Positions 36,698 to 45,369 of a stretch of DNA of 64,000 nucleotides are shown in pieces; position 1 is the stretch's first letter, and the number at the start of each line of letters is the position of its first letter. The notes below the pieces were generated by a model that was not told the DNA's origin, made no database searches, and saw only the letters and a program-made list of their open reading frames with translations. This stretch comes from Moraxella osloensis (lineage in GTDB: Bacteria; Pseudomonadota; Gammaproteobacteria; Pseudomonadales; Moraxellaceae): the NCBI RefSeq assembly GCF_009867135.1, contig NZ_CP047226.1, positions 1,798,001 to 1,862,000 of the forward strand, in the 5' to 3' direction. The translations under genes and the position numbers were made by a program.

Positions 36698-37744
36698 CTA
36701 TCGCCGTGAGCGGGGATGCGCTTTGTCATACACTTGCGATAGATGCCCAAAATCCAAATGGGTATAAATCTGTGTGGTACTGATATCACTGTGTCCTAGC
36801 AATTCTTGAACGCCACGCAAATCACCACTATCACTTAAAATATGTGACGCAAAACAGTGTCTCAGTAAATGCGGGTATAAATCTTGTGCGATACCGGCAC
36901 GTTTGGACTGTAGCTTGATACGTAGCTGCACGGTGCGTGTTGAGATACGCGTCCCATAACGCTCACTGACAAATACCGCAGGGTCTTGCTCCTCCACCCA
37001 CAGCGAGCGATGCGGCAAATAGTTGATGAGTGCTTGCCATGCTTTTTCGCCAATCGGTACGATGCGCGTTTTTCCGCCTTTACCCAGTACTCGTAACAGC
37101 CGCTGTGATTTGTCAATGTCAGACATATTAAGTCCCACGAGCTCGCCGACCCGTAAACCACTGCCATACAGTAATTCTAGCATGGCTTTATCGCGCATCC
37201 ATAACCGCGCTTCATGGCTATCTTCTGGCGCAGCTTGGTCTAATAACTGGGATAATACGTCTATATCGAGTAATGTGGGCAAGGGTCTCGGGGCGCGTTT
37301 GAGACGTATGGTTGTGGTGGGATTTAGCGTCATCAGCTGCTGAGCAATCAACCATTTATAAAGTTGACGCAACACGGTCAGTTCATATTGACTACTGGAT
37401 TTGGATATTTTATCGACATCCAATCGGCGAATTAGGAAGTCTGACAACTGCTGACGGGTGATGTGACAAAGCTCGGTATGTTGCTCATAGCAATATGGCA
37501 AAAAAGGCTGTAGCGCTTGGCGGTAGCTTTTAATAGTCGCCGTACTATAACGGTTACTACTTAGCTCAGCAAGCCAACGATCTACCAAAGCTTGGTCAGC
37601 GGTATTGAACATAGGCGCTGCCGCATGCGGCGTTAACTGCGTGGGCAAATTAGATAAATCATCGCTTGCTGATTTGCCTACACGGCTGTGCTGATTTTTC
37701 CCTTGACTATTTTTCCCTTGACTTAGGATACGGCTAGTTGTCAT
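36698..37744 (-). CDS. xerC: Tyrosine recombinase XerC
   Basis: Site-specific recombinase that, with XerD, resolves chromosome dimers at dif. The 348-residue product has an N-terminal SAM-like core-binding domain (about 45-135) and the catalytic domain with Arg in GSGLRVGELVGL, the HxxR box LLRHCFASHIL, LLGHSDIS and the nucleophile Tyr in TTQIYTHLDF. The N-terminus has about 45 extra polar residues (SQGKNSQGKNQHS). Its position directly after dapF matches the dapF-xerC arrangement of other gammaproteobacteria and supports XerC over XerD. Confidence 0.92.
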   Translation of the reverse strand: MTTSRILSQGKNSQGKNQHSRVGKSASDDLSNLPTQLTPHAAAPMFNTADQALVDRWLAELSSNRYSTATIKSYRQALQPFLPYCYEQHTELCHITRQQLSDFLIRRLDVDKISKSSSQYELTVLRQLYKWLIAQQLMTLNPTTTIRLKRAPRPLPTLLDIDVLSQLLDQAAPEDSHEARLWMRDKAMLELLYGSGLRVGELVGLNMSDIDKSQRLLRVLGKGGKTRIVPIGEKAWQALINYLPHRSLWVEEQDPAVFVSERYGTRISTRTVQLRIKLQSKRAGIAQDLYPHLLRHCFASHILSDSGDLRGVQELLGHSDISTTQIYTHLDFGHLSQVYDKAHPRSRR

Positions 37745-37768
37745 AGTGGCGGTTAGCGAGGTTGGGGG

Positions 37769-38701
37769 CTATTCATGGTAAGGATGCCCCTCGTCTGAGC
37801 GATGTTCCTCATTTGATTGTGCCGGCGCAAATTTTAGCCCCGCACCTGCCATCAAACCCTCAGGACTAAACACCCCTTCATACACAAAGGTCGCAGGACC
37901 GGTCATATACACAGGATAGCCTTCTTGCCAACGAATCACCAAACTGCCGCCATACAACTGGGCTCGAATATCCACGCCTTCATCTAGCCAGCCTTCACGC
38001 ACCCCTGTGGCAACAGCAGCACACGCGCCCGTGCCACAAGCTTGCGTTTCGCCCACGCCGCGCTCATAGACGCGTAGCCTGATATGGCGATTATTCATCA
38101 CCTGCATAAACCCGACATTGACACGCTCCGGAAATGCAGCGTGGCTCTCAATCGCTTTACCGAGTTTTTCCACCTCGGCGGTCAATACATCATCTACTTT
38201 GATAATGGCATGGGGATTGCCCATATTGGCGACATAGAGTGTCACAGGCGTACCATCCACATTGAGCCGGTATGAATTTTGAACTTTAGTAATGGTTTTG
38301 GGGGTAAAAGGAATCTCATCGGGCTCGAATTTTGGTTTGCCCATATCCACTTTTACCCAGCCATAGTCATCGGTGCTAAGGGTGATAATACCGCTGGCGG
38401 TTTCTACTCGAATACGTTGTTTAAATGACAATTTACGCGCCTGCACAAAGCGGGCAAAACATCTAGCGCCATTGCCACATTGCTGCACTTCACTGCCATC
38501 TTTGTTAAAAATACGATAACGAAAATCGACATCAGGGCGGCTTGGCGGCTCAACAATCAGCAACTGGTCAAAGCCGATGCCTAAGTGTCTATCCCCTAAC
38601 AACGCTACCAACTCTTTGGTCAAGTGAAGTCGCTGTGTGACTAGGTCAATGACCATAAAGTCATTTCCCAGTCCATGCATTTTGGTAAATTCAATTAACA
38701 T
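37769..38701 (-). CDS. dapF: Diaminopimelate epimerase
   Basis: Interconverts LL- and meso-diaminopimelate for lysine and peptidoglycan synthesis. 310 residues with the two catalytic cysteines in [10 protein letters not shown] and [11 protein letters not shown], and the N-terminal [12 protein letters not shown]. It is about 35 residues longer than E. coli DapF because of a polar C-terminal tail ([14 protein letters not shown]). The ATG follows AAGGAATAAC. It is transcribed with xerC 24 bp downstream. lysA upstream is separated by a terminator, so dapF probably has its own promoter as well as read-through. Confidence 0.96.
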   Translation of the reverse strand: MLIEFTKMHGLGNDFMVIDLVTQRLHLTKELVALLGDRHLGIGFDQLLIVEPPSRPDVDFRYRIFNKDGSEVQQCGNGARCFARFVQARKLSFKQRIRVETASGIITLSTDDYGWVKVDMGKPKFEPDEIPFTPKTITKVQNSYRLNVDGTPVTLYVANMGNPHAIIKVDDVLTAEVEKLGKAIESHAAFPERVNVGFMQVMNNRHIRLRVYERGVGETQACGTGACAAVATGVREGWLDEGVDIRAQLYGGSLVIRWQEGYPVYMTGPATFVYEGVFSPEGLMAGAGLKFAPAQSNEEHRSDEGHPYHE

Positions 38702-38782
38702 TGTTATTCCTTAAAATTATTTTGATTTATGCACGCTATCTTATCATGATAGCTGATTTTTTATAAGGTAATTGGGGAACAA

Positions 38783-38826
38783 AAAAACCTTAGCAAGTCA
38801 AGCAAATTTGGGCTTGGCTGCTAAGG
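38783..38826 (-). terminator. Rho-independent terminator between lysA and dapF
   Basis: On the minus strand CCTTAGCAGCCAAGC (38826-38812) pairs with GCTTGACTTGCTAAGG (38803-38788), with a bulge, and is followed by TTTTTTT. It lies about 100 bp after the lysA stop. Confidence 0.8.
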
Positions 38827-38879
38827 TTTTGGTTTCAGTTACTAAGGTTTTGGTTTCAGTTGCTAAGGTTTGGGCTCAG
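38818..38879. repeat. Three tandem 21-bp repeats copying a terminator arm
   Basis: Units of CTGCTAAGGTTTTGGTTTCAG at 38818-38838 (21 bp), 38839-38859 and 38860-38879 (20 bp). Each contains the CTAAGGTTT arm that pairs with the left arm of the lysA-dapF terminator, so the terminator's arm has been duplicated in tandem. Confidence 0.75.
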
Positions 38880-38926
38880 CGGGATAAATAAGGCTTAACG
38901 TTGCCAGCAAACCTTACAGGATAGAT

Positions 38927-40234
38927 TTAATCTACCAATTTTTCGTTTTGCCAAAGGCTCTCAACCGTTTCACGCTCGCGAATCACATGAGCGTGACCAT
39001 CTTTGACCAAGATTTCACAAGCACGAGGGCGGCTATTGTAATTGCTCGACATTACAAACCCATACGCCCCTGCGCCTGTGATGGCTAGGATATCATTGTC
39101 AGCCAATGCCAACACACGGTTTTTTGCCAAAAAATCGCCCGTCTCACAAATCGCCCCGACCATATCCCATACTTTGGGTTCAACCGGTGAGTTCAACTGT
39201 GTGGGGATGACCGCCATCTCTGATTGATAAAGTGCCGGACGAATTAAATCATTCATCGCGGCATCGACAATGGCAAAATTTTTGTGTTCGGTAGGTTTTA
39301 AAATATCCACGCGGGTCAATAATACGCCTGCATTGGCAACGATACTACGGCCTGGCTCTAGATACAGTGTTAAGCCTAAAGTTTTCAGTTTTGGTAACAG
39401 TAACTGCGCAAATTCTTCAATACTTGCAACGTCTTCGTCAATATACTGCACACCCAAGCCACCACCCAAATCAATATGCTCAAGCGCAATACCTTGCTTG
39501 GCAAGTGCGTGAATCATCTCAATGACTTTATCCAATGCATCCATAAAAGGCTGAACTTGGGTCAACTGCGAGCCAATATGGCAATCAATACCGACGACTT
39601 TTAGGTGCGGTAGGTCATGGGCAATTTGGTAGATACGGGGCGTATCTTCATGGGTGATGCCGAATTTATTTTCTTTGAGCCCTGTGGAGATATACGGATG
39701 GGTCTGCGCGTCGACATTGGGGTTGACGCGTAGCGAAATTGGCGCTTGCTGCTGTAGTTTGCCTGCCACTGCATTGATACGGTACAGCTCAGCTTCTGAC
39801 TCGACATTAAAGCAAGCAATCCCTACTTCAAGTGCACTGCGGATATCTTCGGCGGTTTTGCCAAGTCCTGAAAATACGATTTTTTTGGGATCACCGCCTG
39901 CAGCCAAAACCCGCGCAAGCTCGCCCCCTGTGACGATATCAAACCCTGCCCCTGCTTTGGCAAGTGCGTTTAATACAGCAAGGTTACTATTGGCTTTTAC
40001 CGCATAGCAAATCTGATGGTCAATCTCAGCAAAACTATCATCATAAGCTTTATAGGCTGCCAAAATCGCCTGCTGACTATACACATAGGTCGGTGTACCG
40101 AAGTTCTTTGCGATATCTGCAAGACTGACGCCATCCATCATCAAGGCATTGTTATCATAACTCAGACAGTTGCTTGACTTGACGTGTTCGGTCGGGTTGA
40201 TCGCTAAACTTGCGGCTGCATCATTAGTAATCAT
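38927..40234 (-). CDS. lysA: Diaminopimelate decarboxylase
   Basis: PLP-dependent enzyme converting meso-diaminopimelate to lysine, the last step of the pathway. About 435 residues of the fold-type III family: PLP lysine in CYAVKANSN, HIGSQLTQ, HIDLGGGLGV, EPGRSIVANAG and the active-site GAYGFVMSSNYNSRPR. The start is set at the ATG at 40234, preceded by GTTGGAGGTGAAA, a strong ribosome-binding site. A longer frame upstream overlaps lptM and lacks such a site. The start lies 11 bp inside the lptM gene, giving translational coupling. Confidence 0.96.
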   Translation of the reverse strand: MITNDAAASLAINPTEHVKSSNCLSYDNNALMMDGVSLADIAKNFGTPTYVYSQQAILAAYKAYDDSFAEIDHQICYAVKANSNLAVLNALAKAGAGFDIVTGGELARVLAAGGDPKKIVFSGLGKTAEDIRSALEVGIACFNVESEAELYRINAVAGKLQQQAPISLRVNPNVDAQTHPYISTGLKENKFGITHEDTPRIYQIAHDLPHLKVVGIDCHIGSQLTQVQPFMDALDKVIEMIHALAKQGIALEHIDLGGGLGVQYIDEDVASIEEFAQLLLPKLKTLGLTLYLEPGRSIVANAGVLLTRVDILKPTEHKNFAIVDAAMNDLIRPALYQSEMAVIPTQLNSPVEPKVWDMVGAICETGDFLAKNRVLALADNDILAITGAGAYGFVMSSNYNSRPRACEILVKDGHAHVIRERETVESLWQNEKLVD

Positions 40235-40535
40235 TTTCACCTCCAACTGATGGCACCGATGGCGTAGTCGCTGAGTGAGGCGCTGATTGCGATGTTGGGG
40301 TTGCATTATTGTCGATCATGACGTTGGGGTCCTGGGTGTTGATATCGACTTTGGTATCAGCGGCATTGGCAGTAGTGCTGGTCGGTTTGGCGGTCGCATC
40401 AACTACTTGTTGGCTATGGCTGCTCGGTAGGTACAATGCCCCTTTTTGCCCACATCCTGTCAGCACATGGGTTGCCAACATCACCGTCAGCACGGTCAGC
40501 ACGGTCATTGTTGAGGATAGTTTTGAAATTTGCAT
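40224..40535 (-). CDS. lptM: LptM/YifL-type small lipoprotein
   Basis: 103-residue lipoprotein whose signal peptide ends LTGC, directly followed by GQKGALYLP, the hallmark N-terminus of LptM (YifL), which assists oxidative maturation of the LptD outer-membrane translocon. The rest is a Thr/Ala/Asp-rich, low-complexity tail. Start at ATG 40535 (MQISKLSSTM), since the longer upstream frame has an implausible leader. It heads lptM-lysA-dapF-xerC, the same neighbourhood as yifL-dapF-xerC in E. coli, which supports the name. Confidence 0.85.
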   Translation of the reverse strand: MQISKLSSTMTVLTVLTVMLATHVLTGCGQKGALYLPSSHSQQVVDATAKPTSTTANAADTKVDINTQDPNVMIDNNATPTSQSAPHSATTPSVPSVGGENDY

Positions 40536-40681
40536 GAATGCCCTTAATTTTAAGAATAAAATAAGTGTAAAAATAAAATTTGTGATGGGGTTATTGTAGC
40601 TGTTTTTGCGTTTTATAAGCAATTATCTCACCTTATTAAAGATGAGCGTTAAATCGATGATTTTTGTTAATTTTTCATTTT

Positions 40682-40709
40682 GTTGACATCAGCATTGTTG
40701 TGGTATGCT
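40682..40709 (+). promoter_or_regulatory. Weak candidate promoter for ackA (gap 40536-40872)
   Basis: TTGACA at 40683-40688 matches the -35 consensus exactly, but the nearest -10-like TATGCT (40704-40709) gives only a 15-bp spacer. The 337-bp divergent gap must contain promoters for both lptM and ackA. No operator or riboswitch was recognised. Confidence 0.35.
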
Positions 40710-40872
40710 TTTTCGCTATAGTGATGACAACAAAAATTTGGCAAAAAATTACCACAATACATTTTTTTTAATCTACAATAAATTACTTAAGACAAGGATA
40801 GCTTAAAATTTAATCCAGTTAGGAAGGGGCTTGTTGCAAGGAATGCACAAGATCTTGTCTAAAGGAACAGCC

Positions 40873-42048
40873 ATGCAAAATCCGATCTTAGTACTTAATT
40901 GTGGGTCTTCGTCAATCAAATACGCGTTATTAAGCAATGACAGCAGCGAGCGCGTTGCCGGTCTTGCGGAAAACTTGGGCTTAGATACGGCACGTATCAA
41001 ACACACCGACCTCAATGGGGAAAAAGTCGAAATCTCTTTGGCAGGCGCCAATCACCAGTGGGCGCTGCAAAAAATATTAGGTTTATTAGCCGCTTACAAA
41101 CCCGTTGCCGTGGGTCACCGTGTGGTGCATGGGGGACGCGAGTTTTCTCATGCCGAAAAAGTCAACGACCATGTCTTGGCGGAAGTCAAACGGCTAAAAG
41201 TATTGGCGCCCCTGCACAACCCTGCCCATGCCTTAGGTATTGAGGCGGTGGAAAAAATCTACCCAGATTTGCCGCAAGTGGTCGTGTTTGATACCGCCTT
41301 TCACCAAACCATGCCCGCCAAAGCCTACCGCTATGCCATTCCAAAAGATTTGTACAATGAGCATTATATCCGTCGCTATGGTTTTCATGGTAGCTCGCAC
41401 GCCTATGTTAGCCACCGCGCTGATAGCCTAGCCCCTCATCACCAAGCCAATGGTTGGATTACGGTGCATTTAGGTAATGGTTGCTCGTTAACCGCCGTGT
41501 ATGATGGCAAAAGCTTGGACACCAGCATGGGTCTGACCCCGCTAGAAGGCGTGGTCATGGGTACACGCAGTGGTGATGTTGACCCAAGTTTGCATATTCA
41601 TTTACACCGTATTTTGGGCTATAGCCTTGACCAAATTGATACCATTTTAAATAAACAAAGTGGGTTGTTGGGCATTTCAGGTATCTCAAGCGACATGCGC
41701 ACGGTGGAGCAAGCCGCCAATGAAGGCAACGAGGATGCCAAACTTGCCATCGAAATTTTCTGTTATAAAGCAGCCCGTTATATCGCCTCACTCAGCTGTG
41801 CATTACCGACCTTCACTGGCTTGGTATTTACCGGCGGTATCGGTGAAAACAGCGCCTCAATTCGCCAAAAAATCTTACAAAACTTGCCGCATTTTGGCAT
41901 CAAAGCGAACCTTGACAAAAATGCCGAACTCTCGCGCGGCGCCGAAGGTAGCTTCCACCAAGCCGACAGCCTACTGCAATTGTGGGTGATCCCGACCGAT
42001 GAAGAATACCAAATCGCCAAAGAAACCAAAGAAGTCTTAGGTTTATAA
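40873..42048 (+). CDS. ackA: Acetate kinase
   Basis: Interconverts acetyl phosphate plus ADP and acetate plus ATP, paired with Pta in acetate overflow and uptake. The 391-residue ASKHA-fold enzyme has LNCGSSSIKYAL at the N-terminus, GHRVVHGG, FDTAFHQTMP, HLGNGCS, GTRSGDVDP and FTGGIGENS. The start at ATG 40873 follows AAAGGAACAGCC. The upstream open frame adds a leader not seen in the family. It is followed by a terminator and then pta. Confidence 0.97.
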   Translation: MQNPILVLNCGSSSIKYALLSNDSSERVAGLAENLGLDTARIKHTDLNGEKVEISLAGANHQWALQKILGLLAAYKPVAVGHRVVHGGREFSHAEKVNDHVLAEVKRLKVLAPLHNPAHALGIEAVEKIYPDLPQVVVFDTAFHQTMPAKAYRYAIPKDLYNEHYIRRYGFHGSSHAYVSHRADSLAPHHQANGWITVHLGNGCSLTAVYDGKSLDTSMGLTPLEGVVMGTRSGDVDPSLHIHLHRILGYSLDQIDTILNKQSGLLGISGISSDMRTVEQAANEGNEDAKLAIEIFCYKAARYIASLSCALPTFTGLVFTGGIGENSASIRQKILQNLPHFGIKANLDKNAELSRGAEGSFHQADSLLQLWVIPTDEEYQIAKETKEVLGL

Positions 42049-42056
42049 ACCCTCTC

Positions 42057-42081
42057 ACCCTGATGCTTCATCAGGGTTTTT
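42057..42081 (+). terminator. Terminator/attenuator between ackA and pta
   Basis: ACCCTGATG pairs with CATCAGGGT around a 3-nt loop, followed by TTTTAG. It lies 8 bp after the ackA stop and 32 bp before the pta start, so ackA read-through into pta is limited. Confidence 0.88.
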
Positions 42082-42112
42082 AGTTTGAATAAAACAACAA
42101 ATAGGAACTATC

Positions 42113-44257
42113 ATGCAAACTATTTTATTTGTGCCTACCAGTAGTGGCATTGGCTTGACCTCAGCTTGTTTGGGTTTTATCCGTGCGCTCGATTATATCG
42201 GGCTAAAAGCAGGATTTCTAAAACCTTTTAGCCAAAATATCACTGCCAATCATGAGACTGATGACAGCTCAAGCGTGCTTGCAAAACATGTCTTTAACTT
42301 AAACCCGCCACCCTCCATTGACCGCAGCCGCTTAGAGCGCGTGATTGGGGATGGTCAGTTGGATGACTTGATGGAAGAAGTGGTTGCCATGCACCAAGCA
42401 TTGGCTGACCAATATGACGTTATCGTCTGTGAAGGTCTGGCTGCTGACAATGATTCAAGTTATGCAGAATTGGTGAATTTAGCCATCGTCAACGCGCTAG
42501 ATGCCAAAGTCATCTTGGTCAGTAGTGGCGATATTGCAAACACGGATAGCTTGGCAGATAAGCTAGATATTTTTGCCCGTGATTTTGGCGGTATGGCAAG
42601 CGAGCGCACGTTAGGCACGATTTTAATGCGCGTCAAAAACGTGGACAACCACTATGATGAAGCACCCGTCGCGCCGGGTAAAGCCAAAGTTGATTTGGCA
42701 GCTGAGGAGTTACAGGCGATTAAATCCCACTCCCCTTATTTTGACTCCGATAATTTTCGCTTGATTGGCGTGGTGCCTTTTAGTAACACCTTAAGTGTCC
42801 CCCGTACCTGGGATGTGGCTCGTGAGCTTGATGCCAAATGGCTCAATGAAGGCGACGCCAAAAACCGCCGTGTGCTTAATACTTTACTGGTTGCGCGTAC
42901 CGTTGCCAATATTGAAGATTCTTTCACCCGTGGCAACTTACTGGTGACGGCAGGCGACCGTGATGATTTGATTTTGGCGACTGCACTTAGTACCATGAAT
43001 GGTGTGCCGCTAGCAGGTCTTATTCTAACAGGCGGCATTATGCCAAACCAAAAAATTATCAATCTGTGTCGCCCCGCGCTAAAAACGGGGATTCCTGTGA
43101 TGCTGGTTGACACTGACAGCTTTGATACTGTCACCAAACTTAACCACATCAGCCATGAAATCCCCGCAGATGACACCACTCGCGCCAGTGAAGTCACCGA
43201 TTTTGTCGCCGCGCATTTGGATTTGGACTGGATCAAAACCACTTTTAGTCAAGGTAACAACAACCGCAAACTCTCGCCTTCGGCTTTTCGTCATACCTTG
43301 GTCAAAAAAGCCCAAGCCGCCAAAAAAACCATCGTATTGCCTGAGGGCAATGAGCCACGTACGGTTGAAGCGGCGGTCATCTGTCAGACTCGTGGTATTG
43401 CCCATTGTATCTTACTTGCCAAACGCAGTGAAGTCGAAGAGGTTGCCAAGAACTTGGGGCTCACCCTACCTGAAGGTCTGCAGATTCTTGACCCAGAAAG
43501 CTTGATTGACAAGTACGTCAAGCCTATGGTTGAGCGCCGTAAAGGCAAACTCGATGAACTACAAGCCCGTGAGCAGCTCAAAGACACCGTCGTACTGGGT
43601 ACCATGATGCTGCACTTGGGTGAAGTCGATGGTCTGGTATCTGGCGCCGTACATACCACCGCCAATACTGTCCGCCCGGCGTTTCAGTTAATTAAAACAG
43701 CGCCGCAGTATTCACTGGTTTCGTCTATTTTCTTTATGCTACTGCCTGAGCAAGTGGTGGTGTATGGTGACTGTGCCATCAACCCAGACCCTACCGCAGA
43801 ACAGTTGGCTGAAATCGCCCTACAATCTGCCCAATCTGCCAAAGCGTTTGGTATCGAACCCAAAGTTGCCATGATTAGTTACTCGACAGGGTCATCAGGT
43901 GAAGGCGCAGACGTGGATAAAGTGCGTCAAGCCACCGAAATCGCCAAAGCCAAAGCGCCTGATTTGCTCATTGATGGTCCGTTACAATATGACGCTGCCA
44001 GTGTCGCAAGCGTGGCAAAATCAAAAGCGCCAAATTCGCTGGTGGCAGGTCAAGCCAATGTGTTTATCTTCCCAGATTTGAACACTGGCAATACCACCTA
44101 TAAAGCGGTGCAGCGCTCTGCCAACGTGGTGAGCGTCGGTCCTATGCTCCAAGGTCTCAACAAGCCTGTGAATGACTTGTCGCGTGGCGCCTTAGTTGAA
44201 GATATTGTCTATACCATTGCGCTCACAGCCGTTCAAGCCGATAGCGGTGAGTTTTAA
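42113..44257 (+). CDS. pta: Phosphate acetyltransferase (long form)
   Basis: Interconverts acetyl-CoA and acetyl phosphate. The 714-residue long Pta has an N-terminal P-loop-like/BioD-type domain (TILFVPTSSGIGLTSA), a central DRTGG domain (about 215-330) and the C-terminal catalytic transferase domain (about 390-710) with KTIVLPEGNEPRTVEAA, GLVSGAVHTTANTVRPA and MISYSTGSSGEGAD. Length matches E. coli Pta (714). The ATG follows ATAGGAACTATC. Cotranscription with ackA is reduced by the hairpin between them. Confidence 0.97.
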   Translation: MQTILFVPTSSGIGLTSACLGFIRALDYIGLKAGFLKPFSQNITANHETDDSSSVLAKHVFNLNPPPSIDRSRLERVIGDGQLDDLMEEVVAMHQALADQYDVIVCEGLAADNDSSYAELVNLAIVNALDAKVILVSSGDIANTDSLADKLDIFARDFGGMASERTLGTILMRVKNVDNHYDEAPVAPGKAKVDLAAEELQAIKSHSPYFDSDNFRLIGVVPFSNTLSVPRTWDVARELDAKWLNEGDAKNRRVLNTLLVARTVANIEDSFTRGNLLVTAGDRDDLILATALSTMNGVPLAGLILTGGIMPNQKIINLCRPALKTGIPVMLVDTDSFDTVTKLNHISHEIPADDTTRASEVTDFVAAHLDLDWIKTTFSQGNNNRKLSPSAFRHTLVKKAQAAKKTIVLPEGNEPRTVEAAVICQTRGIAHCILLAKRSEVEEVAKNLGLTLPEGLQILDPESLIDKYVKPMVERRKGKLDELQAREQLKDTVVLGTMMLHLGEVDGLVSGAVHTTANTVRPAFQLIKTAPQYSLVSSIFFMLLPEQVVVYGDCAINPDPTAEQLAEIALQSAQSAKAFGIEPKVAMISYSTGSSGEGADVDKVRQATEIAKAKAPDLLIDGPLQYDAASVASVAKSKAPNSLVAGQANVFIFPDLNTGNTTYKAVQRSANVVSVGPMLQGLNKPVNDLSRGALVEDIVYTIALTAVQADSGEF

Positions 44258-44271
44258 GCGTTTATATTTAA

Positions 44272-44300
44272 AAAAAGGTGAGTTTGACACTCACCTTTTT
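44272..44300 (+). terminator. Rho-independent terminator of pta
   Basis: A perfect 12-bp stem AAAAAGGTGAGT with its complement, a 5-nt loop and a T-run, 14 bp after the pta stop. Confidence 0.92.
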
Positions 44301-44500
44301 GTTGTCTGTCACAATTGCCTGTCACACAGGATATCAGCTTAAATGCAATGCAAGGCTACTGTGCAACCACTCGCCTATTTTTCGCTGAATAGGCTATTTT
44401 CCCACCACTAGGCTAGTGCGCCACAATCTGTTATCCCCAAAAATTGCTTTATGGTAAAATGTCGCTCAACCACATCTAACTTTATCGCTGGGTGACCAAC

Positions 44501-45304
44501 ATGGCACATTCGCAGAACTATTCAACGAGCGTTGACGCCCGACTTGCCGTATTGATTGATGCTGATAATGCGTCAGTCAATCATCTTGATGCGCTGTTGT
44601 CTGAAATTGCCACGCTCGGGATTAGTAGCGTTCGACGCGCGTATGGTGATTGGACGCGCCCACAATTAAATAGCTGGAAAAACGTGTTACTGAGCTATTC
44701 GATTCAGCCGATTCAGCAATTTAGCTACACCACGGGTAAAAATGCTACCGATGCAAGCTTAATCATTGATGCGATGGATTTATTGTATACCGAGCGTTTT
44801 GATGGGTTTTGTTTGGTATCATCTGACAGCGATTTTACCCGACTTGCCCAGCGTATTCGCGAGCAAGGGTTATTGGTGTATGGTTTTGGTCGTAGCAACA
44901 CACCCAAGCCTTTTGTGCAAGCCTGTGACCGTTTTACTTATCTTGAGTTTTTTGAGGAAAACCAACCCCCTTCGACGGTAGATTTTTATGATTCTGCTGA
45001 TATGCTGTTCTCCACCAAAGGCAATCAGATGAAGCCTGTGGATGTCGCCATCACTTTGGTCAAGCTTGCTATCTCAAGCATGGCGGATGACCAAGGCTGG
45101 GCAAATATCGCACCTGTCAAAAACTATCTGCTCAAAGTCGAGCCCGATTTTGATGCGCGCTTGTTTAACTTTAATAAATTCAGTGATTTTCTACGTGCCT
45201 ATCCGCGCTACTTTGAGTTACAAGAGCGCTACCCCAACGACAATCAGCATAAAGTGATTTTTGTGCGCAATGTACCAACCGATGAACCACCAAACCAACC
45301 GTAA
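44501..45304 (+). CDS. NYN-domain protein with C-terminal OST-HTH/LOTUS-like domain
   Basis: 267 residues. The N-terminal NYN (DUF88, PIN-like) ribonuclease-fold domain, about 15-150, shows the acidic metal-site motifs VLIDADNAS, NATDASLIIDAMDLL and LVSSDSDFTRLA. A C-terminal part (about 180-260) with LVKLAISSMADDQGW and FNFNKFSDFLRAYP resembles the OST-HTH/LOTUS RNA-binding module that often accompanies NYN. This suggests an RNA-processing or decay role; targets are unknown. The start may be GTG 44492 or ATG 44501. It stands alone, 65 bp before nadD on the same strand. Confidence 0.85.
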   Translation: MAHSQNYSTSVDARLAVLIDADNASVNHLDALLSEIATLGISSVRRAYGDWTRPQLNSWKNVLLSYSIQPIQQFSYTTGKNATDASLIIDAMDLLYTERFDGFCLVSSDSDFTRLAQRIREQGLLVYGFGRSNTPKPFVQACDRFTYLEFFEENQPPSTVDFYDSADMLFSTKGNQMKPVDVAITLVKLAISSMADDQGWANIAPVKNYLLKVEPDFDARLFNFNKFSDFLRAYPRYFELQERYPNDNQHKVIFVRNVPTDEPPNQP

Positions 45305-45369
45305 GATGCTATATTGATGATGAAGGATTTTAGTTTTGTTTACCCTAACTTTGAATTAGGCGGGTGATT

